Source: Mycobacteriaceae bacterium (GTDB lineage: Bacteria; Pseudomonadota; Gammaproteobacteria; Burkholderiales; Burkholderiaceae_D). From it: a DNA stretch of 64,000 nt. Below the pieces are notes generated by a model. That model had not been told where the DNA came from. It ran no database searches and was given only the letters and a program-made list of their open reading frames with translations. The stretch spans positions 34,357 through 98,356 of the forward strand of contig CAJCHO010000011.1 of NCBI GenBank assembly GCA_903970145.1, written 5' to 3'. Both the position numbers and the translations under genes were made by a program. This document shows, in pieces, positions 21,756 to 30,354 of this stretch (within the stretch, counting starts at the first letter, position 1; each line of letters starts with the position of its first letter).

Positions 21756-24700
21756 TCAGCCCGGCAATTCGCGCACCGCAATCTCGGAAAGCTTGCCATC
21801 GGCAAATATCACCGCGGCGCGCAGGCGCTTGCCGCGATACACGTCCTGCAGAACGCGCAGGTACTCCTGCAGCTGGTCCTCGTGAAGGAGTGCGCCGCGT
21901 TGGCTCAGGGCCGATTTGTAGTCCAATATCCAGACCTCGTCGTCGAACTCGACGACGCGATCCAGGCGCACCAGGTCTCCGGCAGCGCCAATGAATTCGA
22001 TCTCGTTGTCGGCGCGCAGATACTGGCTCGAATCAAAAAAGCGCGCCAGCGCCGGGCTCGTAAGCACGGTCTGCGCAATGCCGGCCAGCTCTTTAGCCAT
22101 GGCCTCATTAAGACCCATGGCGCGCGCGAGCGTTAGCGGATTGCTGCGCCTGCCGCGCGCATCGGTTACAAGTTCGAAGAGCCGGTGCAAGGCGATGCCC
22201 CGGTCGGCGGCAAGCTCGAGCGCATCCTTTTGCGCAAGCTCTCGCGCATGGCGACTGCCACGCCCGAGCGCGGCCGGCCGGAAGTCGCGCACCGCCACCT
22301 GACTCTGATCGAAGCCCGGCGGGTCGAGCCCTTGCGCGGTCGGCACGCTGATCAATTGTGCGTGTGCTGCGCAGCGCGCATACCAGCTACCCGCGAGCGC
22401 GTCGCTGCTGCTGGCGCAACCGGCCAGAATGAGGCGATCGCGCGCGCGCGTTGCGGCCACATAAAGCAGGTTCCAGTCTTCCTGGGCTGCCAGCGCCCCT
22501 TCCCGTGCGAACTGCGCGGCGCGCGCCTGTCCGCGCGTGCCCTGATTGCCGTAGACGGAGAAATGGGTCGGAACCGGACTCTGCGCTGGCCAATCGAGCA
22601 GCACATCATAAGTATCGTTGGGTTCGCGCTCGCGCACCGTGTCGGGCAAAACCACAATCGGTGCCTCGAGGCCCTTGGCGCCATGAATTGTCAGGATCCG
22701 GACTGCGTCGCCGAAATCAGTCTCGCCTTCGGCCGGAGCTTCGTTCTCTCCGACTTGTGCCAACTCGGCCAATTCGTCAATGAAACGCGACAGGCTCGGA
22801 TAGCGCCCGCTGTCGAGATCCAGGGCCAGGGCCAGGAATTCCAGGAGATTGGCGCGCGTCTGCTCGGACAGTGCCAGGCGCAGCTGCACTGGCAAATGGG
22901 TGCAATAACGCTCGATCACCTGTCCCTCATGATAGATGCGATCGAGCAGGTCATGCACCGGAAGGATCCCTGCCAGTTGCGACCAGCGTGTAAGCAACCG
23001 GGCCGCTGCCTGCCAGTGCGGGGGGGCGCCCGCTGCCTCCAGGCGCAGGCGCCAGATCGCTGTATCGTCGCGATGGATAGCCAGGGCGATCAGGTCATCG
23101 TCACTGAATCCGAAGATCGGCGTGCGCAGGACGTGGGCCAGATCCAGGTCGGAGAATGGCACCGCGAGAAAGCGCAACAGAGCAATCAGATCGCTCGCCT
23201 CAAGGGTCGCGAGCAAGCCACCGCTGCGATCGCTCAGATAGGGAATGCCGTGCGCACGCAATGCATGTTCCACGGCCGGCATGAAGCTGCGACGACGCAC
23301 GAGAACGAGCATGTCGCGCCACTGCGCCCCGCGCATCTGGGTCTTGGCGTCAGTCACGCAGGGACTCCCGACGAGACTCCTGAGGACGCGTGCCACGTCC
23401 GTCGACAGCAGTTCCCGGGGCCGCGCGGCGGCATCTTCAAGCGCTTGTTCGAGCAGGTCGCGCAGCTCTTCCGGCGCGCGCGCAGGTGCCGCACTGGCCT
23501 TGACGGCCACCTGCGGACTCAGACAGAGCACTGCACCGTCCGACTCGCGTGACGCGTGGTGCGCTTCAAAGCCGGCGTTGTCGGGCTCGTCAAACACCTG
23601 ATTGAGAAACTCGACAATGGCAGGCGCGCAACGACGCGTCTGCGTGGTGCGCAGACTGCGCGCATCGAACTGGCGTCGCAGAAACTGCTCGGCCTCGCCA
23701 AACAGGCGTGCGTCAGCGCGTCGAAAGCGATAGATCGACTGCGCCGGATCGCCCACCAGAAATACGCGTGGCGCGGCTTGATCAGCGCCGTAGGACTCCA
23801 GCCACGAGAGCAGCGCTCGCCACTGCAGGGCATTCGTATCCTGGAATTCGTCGATCAGAAGATGGCTGTAGCGCGCGTCCAGGCGCGTCTGCACGTACGC
23901 AGCGTTGGCGTCGTCGGCCAGCAGCGCGTAGGCGCCCCACTCCAGGTCGTCAAAGTCGAGCACCCCGGCAGCATTCTTGCGCGCCTGATATTCCTCCAGC
24001 ACGGCGTCGGCGCAAAGCCACACGCTCTCGTTGAGCGCGTAGCTGGCCTGCTCGCTAGCAGTCTCCTGCACCGCCTCAATCTCTTGCATGAGTCGCGCGC
24101 ACGCGTCTCGCAGATCGCCGCCCTCGGACCCGAGAAGGGCTTGCGCGCGCGCCTGGCTCGCCTTGCTGGGTGGGCTGCGACCCAGACCCTTCTTGGTGAG
24201 AACGAGCCTGGCAATGGCGGCGATGCGCGCCGCCGCATCAGCCTCGCCATCGGTCAGCGCCGCGCCTGCAGCGCGGGCACGTTCCTCTTCGCTGGGCGTA
24301 CCGGCTTCGAAGGCGCTCACAAGCATCGCGACAAGGCGTCGAAAATCCGCGTCTTCGAGCAACAGCGCGCGCGCGTCGCGGTCACCGGGCACCACGCCAA
24401 GCTGTCGCGCGAGTGAAGCGAGCGCGCTGGCGCGGCTCTGCCCCTCCAGAAAACATCGCCAGTCATTGCGACGGCGCCAGAAACTGTGCAGCAAATCCAG
24501 CGCATTTTTTTCGCCCACGCTGGCAAGGAGGTGCGTATAGGCCGCGCGCAGGCGCTCGTCGTGGCGCAGGCGCCCGAAAAAGCCTTGCCGGGCCTGCTGG
24601 TAGAGCGTCGAGGTGCGCTCGGTGAGAGCAAACCCGGCGGGAATCCCGGCAGCCAGCGGAGCGTTGCGCACGATCTGCCCAAACCAGCCGTGAAAGGTAT

Positions 24701-25100
24701 CAATGGTCATCGATTGCGACGCACCCAGAACCTTTTCCAGCAGGCCGCGCGCCATACCTGCCGCCGCAGCGAGATCCTCTTCGGCGACCGCGCGCGCGCG
24801 CAACTCCGCCAGGAGATCCTCTTCGCTGCACAGGGCGAGCTTCTCGAGGATCTGCGCCAGGCGGGCGCGCATTTCATTGGCCGCCTTGCGCGTAAAAGTG
24901 ATCGCCAGGATCGAGGCCGGCTCGACCCCTGCGAGCATCAGGCGCACCACGCGCGCGACCAGCAGCCAGGTCTTGCCGCTGCCGGCGCAGGCGCGGATCA
25001 CGACGCTGTGCGCAGGGGACAGCGCGGTGGCCATGAATTGGGCCGAGCTCACGCTCACCCCATCGACACTGAAGCCGTCCGGCACCTTCGACTCAGACAT
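21756..25100 (-). CDS. addA: AddA-like UvrD/Rep helicase-nuclease
   Basis: Helicase/nuclease subunit of an AddAB-type double-strand-break resection enzyme, the functional counterpart of RecBCD. From the ATG at 25100 it is 1,114 residues; the longer frame to 25304 reads through the end of addB. It has a UvrD helicase core with Walker A VIRACAGSGKTWLLVAR (near 33), motif Ia AITFTRKAANEMR, Walker B LLIDEFQDTNALQW and motif IV-VI residues such as VRILTIHGAKGLEAPIVV. The C-terminal nuclease domain carries LDRVVEFDDEVWILDYKS and QLQEYL. It overlaps addB by 8 bp. Recognised as AddA from its partner and double domain layout. Confidence 0.9.
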   Translation of the reverse strand: MSESKVPDGFSVDGVSVSSAQFMATALSPAHSVVIRACAGSGKTWLLVARVVRLMLAGVEPASILAITFTRKAANEMRARLAQILEKLALCSEEDLLAELRARAVAEEDLAAAAGMARGLLEKVLGASQSMTIDTFHGWFGQIVRNAPLAAGIPAGFALTERTSTLYQQARQGFFGRLRHDERLRAAYTHLLASVGEKNALDLLHSFWRRRNDWRCFLEGQSRASALASLARQLGVVPGDRDARALLLEDADFRRLVAMLVSAFEAGTPSEEERARAAGAALTDGEADAAARIAAIARLVLTKKGLGRSPPSKASQARAQALLGSEGGDLRDACARLMQEIEAVQETASEQASYALNESVWLCADAVLEEYQARKNAAGVLDFDDLEWGAYALLADDANAAYVQTRLDARYSHLLIDEFQDTNALQWRALLSWLESYGADQAAPRVFLVGDPAQSIYRFRRADARLFGEAEQFLRRQFDARSLRTTQTRRCAPAIVEFLNQVFDEPDNAGFEAHHASRESDGAVLCLSPQVAVKASAAPARAPEELRDLLEQALEDAAARPRELLSTDVARVLRSLVGSPCVTDAKTQMRGAQWRDMLVLVRRRSFMPAVEHALRAHGIPYLSDRSGGLLATLEASDLIALLRFLAVPFSDLDLAHVLRTPIFGFSDDDLIALAIHRDDTAIWRLRLEAAGAPPHWQAAARLLTRWSQLAGILPVHDLLDRIYHEGQVIERYCTHLPVQLRLALSEQTRANLLEFLALALDLDSGRYPSLSRFIDELAELAQVGENEAPAEGETDFGDAVRILTIHGAKGLEAPIVVLPDTVREREPNDTYDVLLDWPAQSPVPTHFSVYGNQGTRGQARAAQFAREGALAAQEDWNLLYVAATRARDRLILAGCASSSDALAGSWYARCAAHAQLISVPTAQGLDPPGFDQSQVAVRDFRPAALGRGSRHARELAQKDALELAADRGIALHRLFELVTDARGRRSNPLTLARAMGLNEAMAKELAGIAQTVLTSPALARFFDSSQYLRADNEIEFIGAAGDLVRLDRVVEFDDEVWILDYKSALSQRGALLHEDQLQEYLRVLQDVYRGKRLRAAVIFADGKLSEIAVRELPG

Positions 25101-27891
25101 GCTCACCTGCGTCCGCTCGCTCCCATTGACCGCGCCGGCACAGGCCGCGCATTTCGCAGTACTTGCAGGCACGATCGTTGCCCAAGGCTGGCAAGCCCGC
25201 CCCGGCTGCGATGCGCGTGAAGTCGCGCGCGAGGCGCTCCAGTACCGAGGTGCTGAGGATATCGATGGGGTAGTAGGGATCGATCCGTCTGACCTCGCCC
25301 CCATGCAGACTCAGGTAGTGCGCACCGACCGACTCGCTGGTCGGCACGAGGGCACGGTAGAGCGGCAATTGCACCTCTTCCCCGGCGGACTTCAGCGAGC
25401 GCTTTAAGGTGGTCGGATCGGATGTCTTGTAATCGATAATGGCGAGCTCCCTGCCGCGCTCATCCAGACGATCAATTCGTCCGTAAAGCAGGATCTGTCC
25501 ATGCTCACCGAGCGCGACACTGCGTTCCTTGAACTGCTCGCGCGCCGCCGGCCGCCAACCCTCATCACGCCAGTGTAGCCACCAGTCGATATAGGGCTCG
25601 ATGAGTTGAGACCAGCGCTTGCGCTGCCCGAGAAAGGCCGGATTGTCGCCAACCATCTCGTCAAAAGTCGCCTCGCTGATCTCCTGCAGCAGAGCCAGCC
25701 ACTGCGCGCGCGTCTGCGCCTCATGTCCATGCAGGCGCTCGAGGATGCGATGCACAGCAAGACCGAACTCGGCAGCACCGGGCTCATCCGACAGGTCATC
25801 AAGAGCCGATAGTCCCAACATGCGGCGCGCATAGAACTGGTAGGCGCAGGCCACGAGACTGGAATAGTGAGTGGGGCTGACGCGCTCTGGCAAAAGGCCC
25901 GGCGCGGCAGGTCGGGGTAAGAGCGGTTCGTGCGCCAACACCAGCGTGGATGGGATATCTATCGCCTGCTGCAGATCCACGGCCAGAGCCTCGCGGTGCA
26001 TGATCGCCAGGCGAGCCAGTGGTGCCGCCAGTTCGCGCTGCGCCTCCTCGGCGGCGTGCCAGGTCACGAGGAGCCGCGGGGTATTGAGCAGGATCAGCGC
26101 GAGTCGGGCCAACTCGTCGTGCTGTTCGCGGGCCTGATCCGACAGGCCCAATTGGCCACGCAAGCCCGGAGTTAAAAACAGGGAGGCCGGGTTGCGCAGC
26201 GGCAGATGGTCGCGCGAGGCGCCCGCAATCAATACCGCATCGTAATCGCGCAGCACCGCACCGGGCAGCGTTAGGATCGACACCGGACTGTCGATGCTCG
26301 AATCGCGAAAACTGGTCTCTTCGAGCGCCTCCCCCAGAAAATCGCACCACTGGCCAAAGCCGAATCGCGTTGCATTGGCTTGTCCCAGCCCCGCGCTCAA
26401 TTGCGCGATGAGCTGCAGCAGCTGCACCCCGACGATGTCGCCCGCAAACGATTGCGCCATGCCGGTCTGGGCAGTGCTGTCGGCGAGCCAGGTGAAGTGC
26501 TCGGCAAGCGTGCGCCGTGCCGCACCCTTTTGCATGAGTTGCCAGACCGCTTCGCTCAACTGAACTGCCCTCTCTAGCTCAGCAAGGCGCACTGCGCGCG
26601 CCGTCTCCGAGAGTTCACTGACGGCCAGCCGCCTGCGTTCGTGAGCCAGCGCCTCGCGGATCGCAGCGCTACCGCGCGTCACGCGTAGGCGCCGCAGCGC
26701 CAGTTCAAGTGCGGCCAGGGCCTGCTGCTTGTGCACAAAATGCGCGAACACGTGGGGCGACTTGAGCCAGTCCAGAAGGTCACTGACCCGACAGTTCTGT
26801 TCGCCCAAAGCCACCAGGTCGAGCCAGCGCATCAGCACGCCCGCGACCGTGGTCGTGGACAGTTTCCAGCCGGCTTCATCGCGCACCAGCACTTCCGCGC
26901 GCTCAAGCAGCGCGCGAATGCGCCTGGTCACAACGCGATCGAGCGCAACAATCGCGATGCGCGTAGAACCCGCATCGAGCCACTCGAGCACCGCCCGTGC
27001 GCCCGCCTGGGCTTCGTCTTCGAGCACACTCGCATGGCGTAGCGCGAGTTGCGCCACCGCTTGTGCGCGTGCACCGAGAAGCTGCGCGCGCTCGCGAAAC
27101 GACAGCTCGCTGCCACCATAGAGCTCGGGCCACGCCGCTGCCAGGAGGGCCTGCCTATCCGGCCCACCTGTCAGATCGGCGCGCAACAGACGCACCGGCG
27201 ATCGGCGCCGGTAGCGCTCATAGAAGGCGCATTCGTGACGCGCAGGATTGACTTCGCACACCACCAGCAGCGGCAAGCTCGCGCTATCGGCGATTTCCTC
27301 GAGCGCACGCAAAGTGCGCGCACAGCCATCGTCGGTGGTCAGGGTCGCGCGCCATACCGACAGCACAAGCTCGGCCTCGACTGAGCAGGCCTGCCATGCA
27401 CTGGCCGCATAGGCCCCGCGCAGAACCGCAAGAATGCGCTCGCCAACCGAATCGACGGATTCGGAGGGCAACACCGCCAGACCCAGGGTGAGTTCGTCGC
27501 ACAGCGCGATGACGCGCCGCGCAAGTGCCCAGATGGCGCTATCGCCGCCGGCCATTTGTGCAGTCCAGTCGAGCTGCTTTAAAGCCGCAAAAAGTTCGAT
27601 CCGACGCTCGACAGTGCTCGTGGGTGTACCGCCAAACGCAAGGTGCGCCTCGACCAACTGGGAGAGAGTTGCTATGCGCGGTACGCGCCGGCAAGTGTGC
27701 GCCGCCTCGCGCAGGGCCGAGCGCAGCAATTCGGCGTGTGCCGGATGGGGTACCAGCACCTGGCAGCGACCATCGGGGTGGCAGTCCACGAGAAACCGCG
27801 CGACGCGACCCCAAAAGCCCGGCGCACACGGAAGACGGTCCTCTGGCAAGGCGGCGGGAGCGGCCGAAGCCTGTTCGTCCGAGGGGGCCAT
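25093..27891 (-). CDS. addB: AddB-like PD-(D/E)XK nuclease, DNA repair
   Basis: Partner subunit of the AddA-like enzyme. Start MAPSDEQASAAP at 27891 was chosen, giving 932 residues; in-frame ATGs at 27984 and 28008 exist. No Walker A lysine motif is seen in the N-terminal half, as expected for an inactivated helicase fold. The C-terminal RecB-type nuclease has GRIDRLDERGRELAIIDYKT and QLPLYRAL. Four cysteines that could bind a 4Fe-4S cluster flank it: one in LVACAYQFYARR and three in CKYCEMRGLC. This matches the AddB/Cas4 iron-staple nuclease pattern. It is cotranscribed with addA. Confidence 0.87.
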   Translation of the reverse strand: MAPSDEQASAAPAALPEDRLPCAPGFWGRVARFLVDCHPDGRCQVLVPHPAHAELLRSALREAAHTCRRVPRIATLSQLVEAHLAFGGTPTSTVERRIELFAALKQLDWTAQMAGGDSAIWALARRVIALCDELTLGLAVLPSESVDSVGERILAVLRGAYAASAWQACSVEAELVLSVWRATLTTDDGCARTLRALEEIADSASLPLLVVCEVNPARHECAFYERYRRRSPVRLLRADLTGGPDRQALLAAAWPELYGGSELSFRERAQLLGARAQAVAQLALRHASVLEDEAQAGARAVLEWLDAGSTRIAIVALDRVVTRRIRALLERAEVLVRDEAGWKLSTTTVAGVLMRWLDLVALGEQNCRVSDLLDWLKSPHVFAHFVHKQQALAALELALRRLRVTRGSAAIREALAHERRRLAVSELSETARAVRLAELERAVQLSEAVWQLMQKGAARRTLAEHFTWLADSTAQTGMAQSFAGDIVGVQLLQLIAQLSAGLGQANATRFGFGQWCDFLGEALEETSFRDSSIDSPVSILTLPGAVLRDYDAVLIAGASRDHLPLRNPASLFLTPGLRGQLGLSDQAREQHDELARLALILLNTPRLLVTWHAAEEAQRELAAPLARLAIMHREALAVDLQQAIDIPSTLVLAHEPLLPRPAAPGLLPERVSPTHYSSLVACAYQFYARRMLGLSALDDLSDEPGAAEFGLAVHRILERLHGHEAQTRAQWLALLQEISEATFDEMVGDNPAFLGQRKRWSQLIEPYIDWWLHWRDEGWRPAAREQFKERSVALGEHGQILLYGRIDRLDERGRELAIIDYKTSDPTTLKRSLKSAGEEVQLPLYRALVPTSESVGAHYLSLHGGEVRRIDPYYPIDILSTSVLERLARDFTRIAAGAGLPALGNDRACKYCEMRGLCRRGQWERADAGEHV

Positions 27892-28136
27892 AGTGTTGCG
27901 AAAAGTCCCAATTTTCCTACGAAACGCGCGCGCTCGGGTCGGTTTTTTCCAGGGGCTTGCACTTGAATTCTCGATTTGTGCCATTATCTCGACTGAGAAG
28001 CCGCACACCTGATGAGATCGACAGGTTCAGAGCGAAAAATCGCGAAGCGCCGCGCCGGTGAGTTTCATCCGGGACATGCAAGTACCCTGTTGCGGCTGGC
28101 CCCCCCGAATTGAGAATCCCAACAAGAGGTCACCTC

Positions 28137-28463
28137 ATGAGTGATGCCATCAAATACGTCACGGACGCGTCCTTCGAATCGGACGTGCTGAAGTCCGACG
28201 CACCGGTTCTGGTCGATTACTGGGCGGAGTGGTGCGGTCCATGCAAGATGATTGCGCCGATCCTTGCCGAAGTTTCCAAGGACTATTCCGGCAAGCTGAC
28301 CATTGCCAAGCTCAATGTCGATGAGAACCAGACGGTACCGGCCAAGTACGGCATCCGCGGCATTCCGACACTGATGCTATTCAAGAATGGCGCGATCGTT
28401 GGCACCAAGGTCGGCGCCCTGTCGAAGTCCCAGCTAACCGCATTCATTGATAGCAACCTGTAA
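28137..28463 (+). CDS. trxA: Thioredoxin 1
   Basis: General protein disulfide reductase, 108 residues, the same length class as E. coli TrxA. It has the active site [17 protein letters not shown] (near 28-44) and the cis-proline loop [14 protein letters not shown] (near 70). The ATG at 28137 follows a good ribosome site (AAGAGGT) 7 bp upstream; an upstream in-frame ATG at 28110 is not supported. It precedes rho by 150 bp, the conserved trxA-rho linkage, and is divergent from addB. Confidence 0.97.
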   Translation: MSDAIKYVTDASFESDVLKSDAPVLVDYWAEWCGPCKMIAPILAEVSKDYSGKLTIAKLNVDENQTVPAKYGIRGIPTLMLFKNGAIVGTKVGALSKSQLTAFIDSNL

Positions 28464-28471
28464 TCAAGCCG

Positions 28472-28500
28472 GCAGAGTGGCCGCACAGCGACCACTCTGC
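28472..28500 (+). other. Strong stem-loop in the trxA-rho interval
   Basis: A perfect 9-bp inverted repeat (GCAGAGTGG / CCACTCTGC) with an 11-nt loop begins 8 bp after the trxA stop. No run of T follows, so it is not a classical intrinsic terminator. It may protect the trxA mRNA 3' end, cause partial termination, or form part of the rho leader, through which Rho is known in other bacteria to autoregulate. Confidence 0.55.
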
Positions 28501-28614
28501 TCCGATCGCCGCACCGTCTTACTGTACGCGTAAACATACCGCCGCCCACTTCCCCGGGTAGCGCCCCTCTGCGAAACAACTCCATCCGGCACGTGCCCGA
28601 AGCAGGACCATTCC

Positions 28615-29877
28615 ATGTACCTATCTGAACTAAAAGCCCAGCACGTCTCGGCCCTTCTCGAACTGGCCAACGGACTCGAGATCGAGAACGCCAATCGCAT
28701 GCGCAAACAGGAACTGATGTTTGCCATCCTGAAAAAGAGGGCGCGCACCGGTGAGCCGATCTATGGCGATGGCTGCCTCGAAGTACTGCCCGACGGCTTT
28801 GGCTTTTTGCGCTCGCCCGAGTCGAGCTACCTCGCATCGACCGACGACATTTACATCAGTCCTTCGCAGATCCGGCGCTTTAACCTGCACACCGGGGATT
28901 CCATCGAAGGCGAAGTGCGCACTCCCAAGGATGGCGAGCGTTACTTTGCGCTCGTCAAGGTCGATCAGGTCAATGGCTCGCCACCCGAGGCGTCCAAGCA
29001 CAAGATCATGTTCGAGAATCTCACGCCACTGTTCCCGAACGTGCCGCTATTGCTCGAGCGCGAAATGCGTGGCGACGAAAACATCACCGGGCGCGTCATC
29101 GACATGATTGCGCCGATCGGCAAGGGTCAGCGTGGCTTGCTGGTCGCCTCGCCCAAGAGCGGCAAGACGGTGATGATGCAGCATATCGCTCATGCGATTG
29201 CGACCAACCATCCCGAGGTGGTGCTGATCGTACTGTTGATCGACGAGCGCCCCGAGGAAGTCACCGAAATGCAGCGCTCGGTCAAGGGCGAGGTCGTCGC
29301 CTCGACTTTTGACGAGCCGGCTACGCGCCACGTTCAGGTCGCCGAGATGGTCATCGAGAAGGCCAAGCGCCTGGTCGAGATGAAAAAGGACGTGGTCATC
29401 CTGCTTGACTCGATCACCCGTCTGGGCCGTGCCTACAACACGGTCGTGCCGGCCTCCGGCAAGGTGCTCACCGGCGGGGTCGACGCCAACGCACTGCAAA
29501 GACCCAAGCGCTTTTTTGGTGCCGCGCGCAACATCGAGGAAGGCGGATCGCTCACCATCATCGCCACTGCCCTGATTGAAACCGGCTCGCGCATGGACGA
29601 CGTCATCTATGAGGAATTCAAGGGCACGGGCAACATGGAAGTGCACCTGGAGCGCCGCCTCGCCGAAAAGCGTGTCTATCCGTCGATCAACCTGAACAAA
29701 TCCGGAACACGGCGCGAGGAATTGCTGATCAAGCCCGATATCCTGCAAAAAGTCTGGATTTTGCGCAAACTCATCTATGGAATGGACGAAATCGAGGCGA
29801 TGGAATTCATACTCGATAAGATGAAACAGACCAAGAACAACGCCGAATTCTTCGACATGATGCGTCGGGGCGGCTAG
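28615..29877 (+). CDS. rho: Transcription termination factor Rho
   Basis: Hexameric RNA-dependent ATPase that ends transcription at C-rich unstructured RNA. The 420 residues align over their whole length with E. coli Rho (419). The N-terminal domain carries [13 protein letters not shown], then the RNA-binding cold-shock fold with [14 protein letters not shown] (near 60). Walker A lies in [15 protein letters not shown] (near 177), Walker B in [16 protein letters not shown] (near 262), the Q loop just downstream, and the R loop in [20 protein letters not shown]. The 150-bp leader from the trxA stop is the likely site of autogenous control. Confidence 0.98.
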   Translation: MYLSELKAQHVSALLELANGLEIENANRMRKQELMFAILKKRARTGEPIYGDGCLEVLPDGFGFLRSPESSYLASTDDIYISPSQIRRFNLHTGDSIEGEVRTPKDGERYFALVKVDQVNGSPPEASKHKIMFENLTPLFPNVPLLLEREMRGDENITGRVIDMIAPIGKGQRGLLVASPKSGKTVMMQHIAHAIATNHPEVVLIVLLIDERPEEVTEMQRSVKGEVVASTFDEPATRHVQVAEMVIEKAKRLVEMKKDVVILLDSITRLGRAYNTVVPASGKVLTGGVDANALQRPKRFFGAARNIEEGGSLTIIATALIETGSRMDDVIYEEFKGTGNMEVHLERRLAEKRVYPSINLNKSGTRREELLIKPDILQKVWILRKLIYGMDEIEAMEFILDKMKQTKNNAEFFDMMRRGG

Positions 29878-29994
29878 ATCGGACCGGGACTGGTGTTTTT
29901 GTCCCCGATCTGCCATAATTCGAGGCTTGACTAAAACTGCGCAAGTGGCTGGCGAAAATCGCCGGCTGGCTACCGACAGAATCCAGAGGATCCC

Positions 29995-30255
29995 ATGAAA
30001 CAAGGCATTCACCCCGAATACCGCGACGTCCTGTTTGTGGACGTCTCGAACGACTTCAAGTTTGTCACGCGCTCGACCGTGCAGACTCGCGAGACGGCAA
30101 GCCACGAAGGCAAGCAGTACCCCCTCGTCAAGCTCGATATCAGCTCCGAGTCGCATCCGTTCTACACGGGTAAGCACAAGATCGTCGATACCGCCGGACG
30201 CGTCGAGAAGTTCCGCCAGAAGTTTGGCAATCGCTCGGGCAAGTCGCCTGCCTGA
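29995..30255 (+). CDS. rpmE2: Ribosomal protein bL31, type B (zinc-independent)
   Basis: Large-subunit protein bridging the ribosomal subunits. The 86 residues open [20 protein letters not shown] and contain [20 protein letters not shown], the type B (YkgM/RpmE2) pattern. The CxxC/CxxC zinc-binding cysteines of type A L31 are absent; no cysteine occurs in the protein. In enterobacteria the type B copy replaces the zinc form under zinc starvation. In many betaproteobacteria it is the copy behind rho, as here (118 bp downstream). A clear terminator follows. Confidence 0.95.
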   Translation: MKQGIHPEYRDVLFVDVSNDFKFVTRSTVQTRETASHEGKQYPLVKLDISSESHPFYTGKHKIVDTAGRVEKFRQKFGNRSGKSPA

Positions 30256-30295
30256 GCGGCGGCACATGCGCTGCGCCCGCGCCGTATGACCAAGC

Positions 30296-30320
30296 AAAGG
30301 CAGCCTCGGCTGCCTTTTTA
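30296..30320 (+). terminator. Rho-independent terminator of rpmE2
   Basis: AAAGGCAGCC and GGCTGCCTTTTT form a 7-bp GC-rich stem with A-rich 5' and T-rich 3' sides, 41 bp after the rpmE2 stop and before the next plus-strand gene. It closes the trxA-rho-rpmE2 segment. Confidence 0.85.
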
Positions 30321-30354
30321 GTTTCCGATTCGCGCCAATTCCTGAGTCGTCCTG

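Noticed and set aside
22185..23552. Long open frame antisense to addA (455 codons)
   Set aside because: Shadow of the helicase gene; no conserved motif.
29047..30297. Long open frame antisense to rho and rpmE2 (416 codons)
   Set aside because: It would cover two well-supported genes and the interval between them; composition is that of a shadow frame.
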